Positions 54,478-62,679 of a stretch of DNA of 64,000 nt are shown here, piece by piece. How positions within the stretch are numbered: position 1 is the stretch's first letter; each line of letters opens with the position of its first letter. This DNA comes from Paenibacillus plantarum (lineage in GTDB: Bacteria > Bacillota > Bacilli > Paenibacillales > NBRC-103111). The DNA lies in NCBI RefSeq assembly GCF_013141695.1, contig NZ_WHNY01000072.1, positions 1 through 64,000 of the forward strand, given 5' to 3'. The notes under the pieces are model-generated. The model was not told the origin of the DNA and did not search any database. It was given only the letters and a program-made list of their open reading frames with translations. The translations under genes were made by a program, and so were the position numbers.

Positions 54478-55308
54478 CTAACCCTTGACGCTGCCTGAAG
54501 CGACACCTTCAATGACATGCTTTTGACCTATGATGAAAATAATCAATAAAGGAAGAATGGCTGAAACGGCTGCTGCCATGATGAGAGATAAGTACTCGCC
54601 GTTCACGTCAGCGAACTTCCGCATGCCCAGTTGAATGGTGAACAAATTTTCAGAGCGTAAGAAAATAAGTGGATTCTGATAATCATTCCATGTCCAGATG
54701 AATCGTAAGATCATATACGTAGCCATGGCTGGTCGCACTAATGGAAGCGTGATCCGGTAGAAGGTCACCCAATGGTTTGCACCATCCATCCGGGCCGATT
54801 CGATAATTTCGTTATGAATGCCCATAAAGAACTGACGAAGCAAGAACGTACCGAGCACGCCCGAAGCGCCGATTAGCACAAGCCCCAGATGGCTGTCGAA
54901 TAAGCCTAACCAGCGGAACATGATGAATTGCGGCACTAGAATCGCTTGATGCGGAATCATGAACGTTGCAAGTACGAGTACGAAGATAAGATCGCGTCCC
55001 TTGAACGCCACTTTCGAGAAGCCGTAAGCCGCCATACAGGAGATGAGCAGGGAAAAAAGTGTCGTCATGATCGTGACTTTCAAGCTATTCCAATAATATA
55101 GCGTAAATGGCAGGGCACCTGCCCATACTTCGCTATAATTGTTTGAAGCATTCCATTTCTGTGGAATCCATTGAATGGGATACGTCAGGACATCTAGCTC
55201 CGGCTTGAAGGAAGCGGAAAGCATCCAAACAAAAGGCAAGACGAAGATAATGCCTCCTAGTGCCATGCCAAGCGTGATTAACGAGCGATATAGTCGAATT
55301 CTTTGCAT
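54478..55308 (-). CDS. Sugar ABC transporter permease (MalG-like)
   Basis: 276-aa inner membrane permease with six spans and the ATPase-contact EAA motif ESARMDGANHWVTFYRITLP near 185-205. Short N-terminus, as in the MalG/CUT1 second permease. It starts 15 nt after the other permease gene and ends 25 nt before the binding protein gene. No ATPase gene is in the window; CUT1 systems often share MsmX-type ATPases. Confidence 0.94.
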   Translation of the reverse strand: MQRIRLYRSLITLGMALGGIIFVLPFVWMLSASFKPELDVLTYPIQWIPQKWNASNNYSEVWAGALPFTLYYWNSLKVTIMTTLFSLLISCMAAYGFSKVAFKGRDLIFVLVLATFMIPHQAILVPQFIMFRWLGLFDSHLGLVLIGASGVLGTFLLRQFFMGIHNEIIESARMDGANHWVTFYRITLPLVRPAMATYMILRFIWTWNDYQNPLIFLRSENLFTIQLGMRKFADVNGEYLSLIMAAAVSAILPLLIIFIIGQKHVIEGVASGSVKG

Positions 55309-55323
55309 AGGATCACCTCCCGA

Positions 55324-56268
55324 TTAATAATTTACCCATTTCTTCTGACCAATCCATTGGATCAGTGTTATTAACAGAATGAAGAATAATAGAATCATCC
55401 CAATGGCTGATGCATAACCGGATTTCAAATTAATGAACGCGGTTTCATATAAGTAGAAGACGATCACCGACGTTGAGCCTGCAGGTCCACCATTTGTCAG
55501 AATCATAATGAGATCGAAAGCTTTAAAAGACGATACAATCCCCGTAATCAGCAAGAAAAATGTCGTTGGTGAAAGCATCGGCAACGTGACGGAGAAAAAT
55601 TGTTTAATCGGCGATGCCCCATCAATTCCGGCTGCTTCATACAGATCCTTAGGAATGTTTTGCAAGCCGGCTAGAAAGATAATCATGTTAAACCCGAGCG
55701 ACGCCCACACCATAATAATCATCACGGAGAGGAGTGCATAACTGGGATCAGCCAGCCACATCGGTGGATGTGCAATGCCAATCGATTTCAAGAAGCCATT
55801 GATCGGTCCGCTGTTCGGATGAAATAAGACTCGCCAAAGTACGGCTACCGCAACAAAGCTGGAGATGAAAGGCATGAAGTAGATGACTTTGAAAAAGGTT
55901 TTGAAGTAGGTTGCTGAATTAATCAGCACAGCCAAGACCAATGAGAGGAACATGGCGACGGGCACGACACCCATTAAGTAGATGTTGTTTTTGATCGCGC
56001 GCAAGAAATTTTCATCATGCACCAGTCCTTGATAATTCTTTACACCAGTGAACTTGATGTGTCCTATGCCTGTGATGAAATTCCAATCTGTGAAGCTGAT
56101 GATGGCAGAGAGCAGAATGGGGATAATCGTGAGCATTGTCGTTGTAATCAGCATTGGTGATATAAATAAATAGCCTGCAATGTTATTGTAGAAAGATTGC
56201 TTGCGTGCGTAACGTGGAGCTGTTCTCCCCTTAGCCTCTGTTACACTTTTGATTAACACTTGTTCCAT
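55324..56268 (-). CDS. Sugar ABC transporter permease (MalF-like)
   Basis: 314-aa permease with six spans and the EAA motif LYEAAGIDGASPIKQFFSVT near 225-245. Its N-terminal cytoplasmic extension of about 30 residues is usual for CUT1 MalF-type permeases without a large extra loop. First gene of the operon, divergent from the sulfatase gene. Confidence 0.94.
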   Translation of the reverse strand: MEQVLIKSVTEAKGRTAPRYARKQSFYNNIAGYLFISPMLITTTMLTIIPILLSAIISFTDWNFITGIGHIKFTGVKNYQGLVHDENFLRAIKNNIYLMGVVPVAMFLSLVLAVLINSATYFKTFFKVIYFMPFISSFVAVAVLWRVLFHPNSGPINGFLKSIGIAHPPMWLADPSYALLSVMIIMVWASLGFNMIIFLAGLQNIPKDLYEAAGIDGASPIKQFFSVTLPMLSPTTFFLLITGIVSSFKAFDLIMILTNGGPAGSTSVIVFYLYETAFINLKSGYASAIGMILLFFILLITLIQWIGQKKWVNY

Positions 56269-56333
56269 GTAATCACCTCATTCATCGTTGTATACGCTCA
56301 TTATAGGAGCATCGAAAAGGAAATACATGAAAC

Positions 56334-56390
56334 GAATTTTTCTATTTGCAAAAAAAAATGCGCGAATTTTTTTGGCTTTTGCAAAATTCG
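56334..56390. promoter_or_regulatory. Direct-repeat site between the ABC transporter and sulfatase operons
   Basis: Two copies of GAATTTTT...TTTGCAAAA start at 56334 and 56364, 30 bp apart, in the divergent promoter region. The YesN-type AraC regulator encoded downstream is the natural candidate to bind. A TATAAT on the minus strand lies toward the permease gene. Confidence 0.45.
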
Positions 56391-56457
56391 TTGAATGTGC
56401 TCGGCGCCATAAATCACTATTATAGGAAGTATCTTAACGCCGAAGGAGAGATGATTC

Positions 56458-57819
56458 ATGGACAAGAAACCGAATATGCTATTTCTAATGAGTGATGAGC
56501 ATCGCCCTGATGTTGCCGGTTGGGCGGGCAATACCGTTATACGAACACCGATTATGGACATGCTTGCTAAGGATGGCGTTGTGTTCACGAATGCGTACAC
56601 GCCTTCCCCCATCTGTATCCCCGCCCGCCAATGCATCATGTCGGGTCAGCTCCCTCGTACAAGCAAATGCGAGAAGTTCGGGCAGGACTTGCCCCCAGGC
56701 TCGATGACCTTCGCAAGGCAGTTCGCCTTGGAGGGCTATGAAACCGTCGTTAGCGGCAAACTCCATCATCTCGGAACGGATCAAATGCAAGGCTGGACGT
56801 CACGGATCAGCGGAGATATCCAAGTAAATCCATATTATATCGGTGGTAAAGCGATGGCTCATCGCAAAAATTTTGCAGAAGTGAAATGGTCGGATGCCAA
56901 AGAAATCACACGCGCCGGCGTCGGCAAAGGGCTCTGCGTATCCCATGATGAGTATGCTGTGCAGGGAGCTAAGCAGTTTATCAAGGATTTTTTCTGCAAT
57001 CCATACTATGATAGAGATCAAACCCAACCGTTGCTCCTGAAGGTGAGCTTGCTTCAACCTCACTATCCGTACTTCACGAGTGAAGAGAAATTCAATTATT
57101 ATTTAAATCGTGTGGATCCTTACCTGGACGAAGAAGTATTCGATCATCCGTTTCTGTCCCAACACCAAGTAAAAGCTGGTTCCGATGTCACTGAACGCGA
57201 TCTGCGACGAGCGACAGCAGCCTACTACGGGATGGTTGAAACCATCGATAGCATGTATGGGGAAGTGCTCGATGCGCTCACCCACGCCGGCCAAAACCTC
57301 GATGACTGGATCATCGTATATACGAGCGATCATGGCGAAATGTTGGGGCAGCATGGGATTTGGGAGAAGCAGAAGTTTTTCGATGCGAGTGCACGAGTTC
57401 CTTTAATTATCCGTTACCCACGGAAGTTCCAAAATGGCGGCGTTGTCGAAGCAAACGTCAATCTATGTGATCTGTTCGCAACATTATGTGATTTATCAGA
57501 GACCCCTGTTCCAGATGGGCTTGATAGTCGAAGTCTTGTCCCACTCATGGCTAATAACGGGGAAGGGTGGAACAATGAAACCATCTCCCAGTTTATGGGC
57601 ACCAACCTTATGATTAAACGTGATCATCTGAAGTATCAATATTATGGCGAAACAATGCCAGAAGTGCTATTCGATTTACACCGCAATCCCGAGGAATCGC
57701 TTAATTTCATTGATGAACCGGAATATGCCGAACAAGTCGAACAATTCCGTCTGCGTCGCAGCGAGTTAGGTTTTGGCCCTGAAGCTAATCCCGATTACCA
57801 GAATGCCGGTTATGTATAA
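56458..57819 (+). CDS. Cys-type sulfatase
   Basis: 453-aa alkaline-phosphatase-superfamily sulfatase. The formylglycine motif is CIPAR (C53-x-P-x-R57), the N-terminal metal site is MSDEHRPD (a Glu replaces the usual second Asp), and further active-site regions are SGKLHHLG and YTSDHGEMLGQHG. It needs formylglycine formation by a maturase not seen here. No signal peptide is present, so it acts in the cytosol on imported sulfated sugars, fitting the divergent ABC importer. AAGGAG precedes the ATG. First gene of an operon with YesM and YesN. Confidence 0.92.
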   Translation: MDKKPNMLFLMSDEHRPDVAGWAGNTVIRTPIMDMLAKDGVVFTNAYTPSPICIPARQCIMSGQLPRTSKCEKFGQDLPPGSMTFARQFALEGYETVVSGKLHHLGTDQMQGWTSRISGDIQVNPYYIGGKAMAHRKNFAEVKWSDAKEITRAGVGKGLCVSHDEYAVQGAKQFIKDFFCNPYYDRDQTQPLLLKVSLLQPHYPYFTSEEKFNYYLNRVDPYLDEEVFDHPFLSQHQVKAGSDVTERDLRRATAAYYGMVETIDSMYGEVLDALTHAGQNLDDWIIVYTSDHGEMLGQHGIWEKQKFFDASARVPLIIRYPRKFQNGGVVEANVNLCDLFATLCDLSETPVPDGLDSRSLVPLMANNGEGWNNETISQFMGTNLMIKRDHLKYQYYGETMPEVLFDLHRNPEESLNFIDEPEYAEQVEQFRLRRSELGFGPEANPDYQNAGYV

Positions 57820-57853
57820 CGTGTAGCGAACATCCTAAGGAGGTCATCCAGAC

Positions 57854-59641
57854 ATGCGATTCCTACTCTATCTCCATAGACTGTCACTCCGGCAGAAACT
57901 GATACTTACCTCGATCGCGTGCCTGGTATTTCCTACCCTATTGATGCTTTATGTGACCATCGTGTATTCTGAACGCATCATCCGCGAGCAGACACAAGAG
58001 AAATCTGCCCAATCGCTGCAGATCGTTCAGAACCAGATCTATAATATTTTCGATGAAATGATTTCCATCGCTAATTTCATTCAATTTGATCCTGAGTTGC
58101 GCGGCTTGATGGAAAATGGGAAAACGGATCCGCTGGCGGCGAAGCAGATCACCACACGACTCGAACAAATCGCAGGTGAAAAGCCTGATTTGCTGCTCAC
58201 CCTGTTAATGACGGATGGCCGCGCCTACTCAGATTACTCGTTCTATGATTGGAACCCGCTTCTCTTCACGAAACGTGATTGGTTTCCTAAGTTAGCTAAC
58301 CTATCCGCGTATGACACGCTATTTATTGGCGCAGAACCGAACTACATTCCGCTTCAGGCACAAGAGAAACCATATGTATTCATGACCTCACGTATGCTGT
58401 ACAGCGACTCGCCTAAACCACTTGCTTCTCTAATTGTGAGTCGGTCAGAGAATGCGATTCGTGATTTATTCGATGGGTTTACAGAGGATGTTTATTTGCT
58501 AGACGCCAATAATCAGATCTTATCGAACCGTAACACGGGATTAATTGGGCAATCCCTCCATACGATTATGGATGTAAGCCAAGTCAGCCCTGCTGGCATG
58601 ATTCAACTACATGGTGCCAATCAACTTTATACGGCCCTCCCCTTACGCTTTGCAGGTTGGAAGCTCGTTAGTGTGGCGCCCTATGAGCAACTAACGGAAA
58701 AACTTACTGGCATGTACCATTCAGGACTTATTCTTCAAATTCTTTTCGCTGCTGGCTTCCTGATAGCTCTTGTCTATCTGCTGCAGCGTTTTACAAAGCC
58801 GATTAAAGTACTGGGTCTTGTCGTGCAAAAGGTAGAAGCAGGCGACATGAATATTCGCTCCAATATTCGAGGCGGTGATGAAGTTGGGCAGTTTGGGCGC
58901 TCGTTTGACAACATGCTGGACCGTATCCTAGAGATGCTGGAGCATGTGAAGCTCGAGCAAGAGCTGAAACGTCATGCAGAACTCGCAATGCTGCAAGCCC
59001 AGATACATCCGCATTTTCTTTTCAATGTGCTAAGCTCCATCCGCTTGAAGCTGCTCATGAAGGAAGACTCTGAGAATGCAGAACTCATCGAGTCCTTGTC
59101 TTCCCTGCTTCGTGCCATGATTTCCAATCAACTGGAGTTCATTCCCTTACACGCTGAGCTTGCAACGATCAAGCAGTATATGGATTTGATGAATTTCGCC
59201 ATTCGGCATCCGGCTACCGCAATTGTGGATGTGGAATCAGAACTGCTGATGGAGGAAGTACCGCGATTTATCCTTCAGCCCCTTATCGAGAATGCTTATA
59301 AGCATGGCTTCAATCGCAGGAAAGGGACCATCGTGATCCGTGCTCAGAAAACGAGCAGCACCCTGCTCATCACGATCAAAGATGATGGCATAGGGATGGA
59401 TGACGTGACCCTCGAGCAGCTCCAAGAACGCTTATTACGCAACAAAAAGCAGATCGTCATGCAATCGGCTATGCTAGATAGCACACGCTCTTCAGGAATT
59501 GGTCTTTCCAATGTGTATGAACGGCTTAAACTAATTTATGGCGATCTATTCGAGATGAAAATTCACAGCCAGCCGCAACAAGGAATGACGATTGAACTCC
59601 ATATTCCTGCTGACTTCAGAAGGAGTGAACCTCATGTATAA
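57854..59641 (+). CDS. YesM-type sensor histidine kinase
   Basis: 595-aa kinase. It has two spans (about 15-37 and 293-315) enclosing a Cache-like extracellular sensor, then HAMP (about 315-370), His_kinase with H387 in QIHPHFLFNVLSSI, and HATPase_c (LIENAYKHGF, DDGIGMDD, GIGLSN). AAGGAGG precedes the ATG. It overlaps the YesN gene by 8 nt. Such pairs in Paenibacillus usually sense extracellular saccharides and switch on the adjacent transporter operon. Confidence 0.94.
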   Translation: MRFLLYLHRLSLRQKLILTSIACLVFPTLLMLYVTIVYSERIIREQTQEKSAQSLQIVQNQIYNIFDEMISIANFIQFDPELRGLMENGKTDPLAAKQITTRLEQIAGEKPDLLLTLLMTDGRAYSDYSFYDWNPLLFTKRDWFPKLANLSAYDTLFIGAEPNYIPLQAQEKPYVFMTSRMLYSDSPKPLASLIVSRSENAIRDLFDGFTEDVYLLDANNQILSNRNTGLIGQSLHTIMDVSQVSPAGMIQLHGANQLYTALPLRFAGWKLVSVAPYEQLTEKLTGMYHSGLILQILFAAGFLIALVYLLQRFTKPIKVLGLVVQKVEAGDMNIRSNIRGGDEVGQFGRSFDNMLDRILEMLEHVKLEQELKRHAELAMLQAQIHPHFLFNVLSSIRLKLLMKEDSENAELIESLSSLLRAMISNQLEFIPLHAELATIKQYMDLMNFAIRHPATAIVDVESELLMEEVPRFILQPLIENAYKHGFNRRKGTIVIRAQKTSSTLLITIKDDGIGMDDVTLEQLQERLLRNKKQIVMQSAMLDSTRSSGIGLSNVYERLKLIYGDLFEMKIHSQPQQGMTIELHIPADFRRSEPHV

Positions 59642-61238
59642 AGTCGTGCTCGCTGATGATCATATACCGATCCTTGATTATTTAACCTCAAGTATCCCTT
59701 GGGATACCTTGGGACTAACGCTCGTTGCCTCATGCGCAGACGGTGAAGAGGCGCTTGAAGCCTGCGAGCTGCATCACCCAGACATCTTAATTACGGATAT
59801 CGGAATGCCCATTATGAATGGGATCGAACTGTTGGAGAAGGTCCGCTCCAGCAATCCACAGTTAAAAACGATTATTCTTTCCTGCCATGAAGACTTTCAC
59901 TACGCGCAGAAGGCCGTTAAATTACATGTAAGCGAGTATGTGCTTAAAGAAAGCTTACAGATCGAGCATCTCATCGAGCTGCTTCAATCGCTCAGCACCC
60001 AGATGAACGAGGAAAGAACCGCGAAGCAGGACGTCCGCAAGCTGCAGGCGGTTGTGAAACAGAACAGCTCTGTCATCCGTTCTACCTTCCTGCGTACCTT
60101 GCTCGAACAGCCCGTACTAAATGAGTCCGAATGGGCAGAGAAGGCCTCGTCCTTCGGCATTCATCTTGGAGAGGGCAGCTGCTACCTGCCTGTCTTAGCC
60201 TTACCCGAGCGAATCGTTGATGTGGAATCACGCTTTGGTGGAGCTCATTTGGTGCAGTTCGTGCTTGATAACACCTTAAACGAGTCCATATCTACCGAGG
60301 GCTGCGTTAATCTGTCTCTGGATGAACGGCATGCGATCCTGCTGTTCCCCTTCCCCAGAACGTTGAAAAGAAACGTGCACGAGGAAATCCGTACCGCGCT
60401 CCGCCAGGCGCAGCAAGCCTTCCATCGATACATGCGTATCGATATTTCCCTTTATATCGGGGAGCTCTGTAACGATCTGCCGTCACTGAAAAAGCAAATC
60501 CAAGCGTTGCTAGATGCCAAGCTATTTCGCTTCTACGCTGGAGAAAAGCAGATCATCCCTGTTATGCCCATGGAAGCCACCGACGACGATCTCTTCGTTC
60601 ATTACTCAGAAGCGGTTCAAGATTTCCGAACTTGTATTCAAAGCAGTGTAGAAGAGGACCTACAGGCTGCAATGACCAAGTGGTTCGGACTTATTCGAAC
60701 CAAACGGTACCCTGTCGATACCGTTCGTAGCTGGATGGTTAATCTCGTGATGGAGCTGGAACTCAAATATATCGTGATGCAGCACTTTGTCTCGAATTTC
60801 AAGGCGGAGCTGCTGCATCAGACCATTTACGCAATTGTTACGCTAGATCATCTAGAAGAGTGGATGCATCAGTTTCTTTCGGATAAAAGAGCAGCCGTAC
60901 AAGTGCTCAGTACTCATAGCATACGCAAAGAAATTGCCGAGGCGAAGCGATATATCCTGCTGCATCTGGGCGATCGAACCAGCATGGAGGAAATGGCAGG
61001 ACGGCTGAACCTGAATGCCTCGCATTTCAGCCGGCTGTTCAAGAAAGAAACCGGCGAAACCTTCGTCGAGTTCGTCAATCGCTCCAAAATGGAACGCGCA
61101 CGCGAGCTATTAGATACCTCTGATGCGAGTATTGAACAAATCGCGGAACAGCTTGGTTTTGAGCACACAAGCTATTTCATCAAGCTGTTTCGCGGGTTTA
61201 CCCAGTTGTCACCTTCCGAATATCGAAAGAAGATGTAG
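59634..61238 (+). CDS. YesN-type response regulator with AraC output domain
   Basis: 534-aa regulator: receiver (about 1-120; D9/D10, phospho-acceptor D55 in LITDIGMP), a long central region of about 300 aa with no clear motif, and a C-terminal AraC HTH (about 430-530; MAGRLNLNASHFSRLFKKET, LGFEHTSYFIKLFRG). The start at ATG 59634 lies inside the end of the kinase gene with AAGGAG upstream. Expected target: the divergent ABC operon and its own sulfatase operon through the direct repeats at 56334-56390. Confidence 0.94.
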   Translation: MYKVVLADDHIPILDYLTSSIPWDTLGLTLVASCADGEEALEACELHHPDILITDIGMPIMNGIELLEKVRSSNPQLKTIILSCHEDFHYAQKAVKLHVSEYVLKESLQIEHLIELLQSLSTQMNEERTAKQDVRKLQAVVKQNSSVIRSTFLRTLLEQPVLNESEWAEKASSFGIHLGEGSCYLPVLALPERIVDVESRFGGAHLVQFVLDNTLNESISTEGCVNLSLDERHAILLFPFPRTLKRNVHEEIRTALRQAQQAFHRYMRIDISLYIGELCNDLPSLKKQIQALLDAKLFRFYAGEKQIIPVMPMEATDDDLFVHYSEAVQDFRTCIQSSVEEDLQAAMTKWFGLIRTKRYPVDTVRSWMVNLVMELELKYIVMQHFVSNFKAELLHQTIYAIVTLDHLEEWMHQFLSDKRAAVQVLSTHSIRKEIAEAKRYILLHLGDRTSMEEMAGRLNLNASHFSRLFKKETGETFVEFVNRSKMERARELLDTSDASIEQIAEQLGFEHTSYFIKLFRGFTQLSPSEYRKKM

Positions 61239-61288
61239 GCGTACATGGTAATTGCACCTGCACCGCCACATTAGACTGGAATCAAACA

Positions 61289-61323
61289 AAAGCAGCCCGC
61301 CCTCTGACGAGGACGGACTGCTT
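61289..61323. terminator. Terminator of the sulfatase-YesMN operon
   Basis: AGCAGCCCGCCCTC and GAGGACGGACTGCT pair (two mismatches) around TGAC, preceded by AAAA and followed by TCTGCTT. Confidence 0.75.
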
Positions 61324-61354
61324 CTGCTTACTCTCATGCTTTTTAGTTCGAAAG

Positions 61355-61529
61355 GGAACGTAGATCCCTTATTTCCCGAATTTCGGGCAAATATCCAAAG
61401 TTGCGGAACGTGAGTACGCTATTCTCTCCAACTTCGCTGCCCAGAGGCCCTAAATGGTGAAATAGCGGAACCAGGTTCCCTTTCCTCCAGATTCCATCCA
61501 TTTTCGCCAAAATAGCGGATCTACGTTCC
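61355..61529. repeat. Repeat family A, copy 3 (diverged)
   Basis: Forward units at 61355 (GGAACGTAGATCCCTTATTT) and 61405 (GGAACGTGAGTACGCTATTC), inverted units at 61459-61479 and 61509-61529. Same two-plus-two plan and about 50-bp spacing as the copies at 9890 and 17243, but with different connecting sequence. It fills the 61239-61552 gap with the terminator; no gene seen. Confidence 0.85.
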
Positions 61530-61552
61530 TTTACCTAGTTAACCAGTAACAA

Positions 61553-61846
61553 CTAAATCTCAATATCCACGATTAAGCTGTCTACACGGCCAACTTCACG
61601 AATATACGCGGCTACCGCTTGATGCTCCGGGTTCGGACCGTAAGCTGCCAATGCCGCTTTATCTTCAAAACGAACGGAAAGTACAACTTGGAAGCCTTGA
61701 TTTTTCTCGAAAAAGTTAATTCCCGCTTGGATATCAACGATACCTGTCAGATGGGGACGCAGCGCTTTGAAACGGTCAACTACCTCTTGCAGCTGCTCTT
61801 GCGTAGTTGTTTCAGCAAATTTAACAAGGACGATATGATCAATCAT
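61553..61846 (-). CDS. Dabb-domain (stress-responsive alpha/beta barrel) protein
   Basis: 97-aa protein covering one whole Dabb ferredoxin-like domain: MIDHIVLVKFAE strand, DIQAGINF, FQVVLSVRFEDKAALAAY and the PEHQAVAAYIRE helix. These proteins dimerise; some act on small aromatic or polyketide substrates, most are uncharacterised. ATG 61846 has GAAGG upstream; a longer in-frame start lacks one. Confidence 0.9.
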   Translation of the reverse strand: MIDHIVLVKFAETTTQEQLQEVVDRFKALRPHLTGIVDIQAGINFFEKNQGFQVVLSVRFEDKAALAAYGPNPEHQAVAAYIREVGRVDSLIVDIEI

Positions 61847-61975
61847 GATGTGAACCTTCTTTCTATACTCATTTAGGACATTAATAATGAACGACACTAA
61901 TCTTAACAAAAACCCAAGCCGAGTACCACTCTCATTTTCGAGGAAAAGGGGCAGACACGCGGCTGAACAAGCTGA

Positions 61976-62659
61976 TCATCTACCAGCAATAGAGGCAATC
62001 CGATCGGAGCTTAACACCTGAACGCCCGTTTTCCCCGACTTGGCTGCTCTTATTAAGCCTGTAGCAATCGTTCGTGCATGAATGGGACGATACTTGCGAA
62101 GACGCCCCGTCATCAGCGGAGCAATGGCCCGCGAAACGATGCCTCCCAGTTTCTCACCTAATCGGAATTCCCCACGGTTACCCAGAATGAGAGAAGGCCG
62201 AAGCAAGTGAAGCGAACGAAGTCGCATTCCCCGCAGCTTATCTTCCACTTCGCCCTTTACCTGATTGTAGAAAAAGGAGGATGTGCGATCTGCTCCCATG
62301 GCTGTTACAATGGCGAAGCTATCTGCTTGTCCCTTGCTCGCCACTTCGGCTAACATGAGGGGATAGTCTCGGTCTACTCTGCGGAATTGCTGTTTCGAGC
62401 CTGCTTTTTTGATCGTTGTTCCTAAGGTACAGTAGACATGAGCATGCGAGAATTCCGAGGACTTCAGGCTCTCGCCCAGTTTAGCGAAATCAATCACGCG
62501 CTGCTCTAGTTTCCCCTGTCCATTCGGCTGATCGAAATCCATTTTCTTACGAACTAATGCAATGATCCTATCATAGTCCGGATCGTTCAATAGCTGTTTG
62601 ATCAGTTCCTTGCCGACTAAGCCCGATCCTCCCGCAACAATCGCCGTTCTCCCTTTCAT
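61976..62659 (-). CDS. NAD(P)-binding short-chain-type oxidoreductase
   Basis: 227-aa Rossmann-fold protein of the atypical SDR group close to the HTATIP2/TIP30-like family: AIVAGGSGLVGKELIKQLL near the start, VYCTLGTTIKKAGSKQQF, FAIVTAMGAD and YNQVKGEVE with the Tyr-x-x-x-Lys-type pair. ATG 62659 has GGAGGTG upstream. It begins 20 nt after the diguanylate cyclase gene on the same strand. Substrate unknown. Confidence 0.88.
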   Translation of the reverse strand: MKGRTAIVAGGSGLVGKELIKQLLNDPDYDRIIALVRKKMDFDQPNGQGKLEQRVIDFAKLGESLKSSEFSHAHVYCTLGTTIKKAGSKQQFRRVDRDYPLMLAEVASKGQADSFAIVTAMGADRTSSFFYNQVKGEVEDKLRGMRLRSLHLLRPSLILGNRGEFRLGEKLGGIVSRAIAPLMTGRLRKYRPIHARTIATGLIRAAKSGKTGVQVLSSDRIASIAGR

Positions 62660-62679
62660 AGCACACCTCCGCGTCATAT

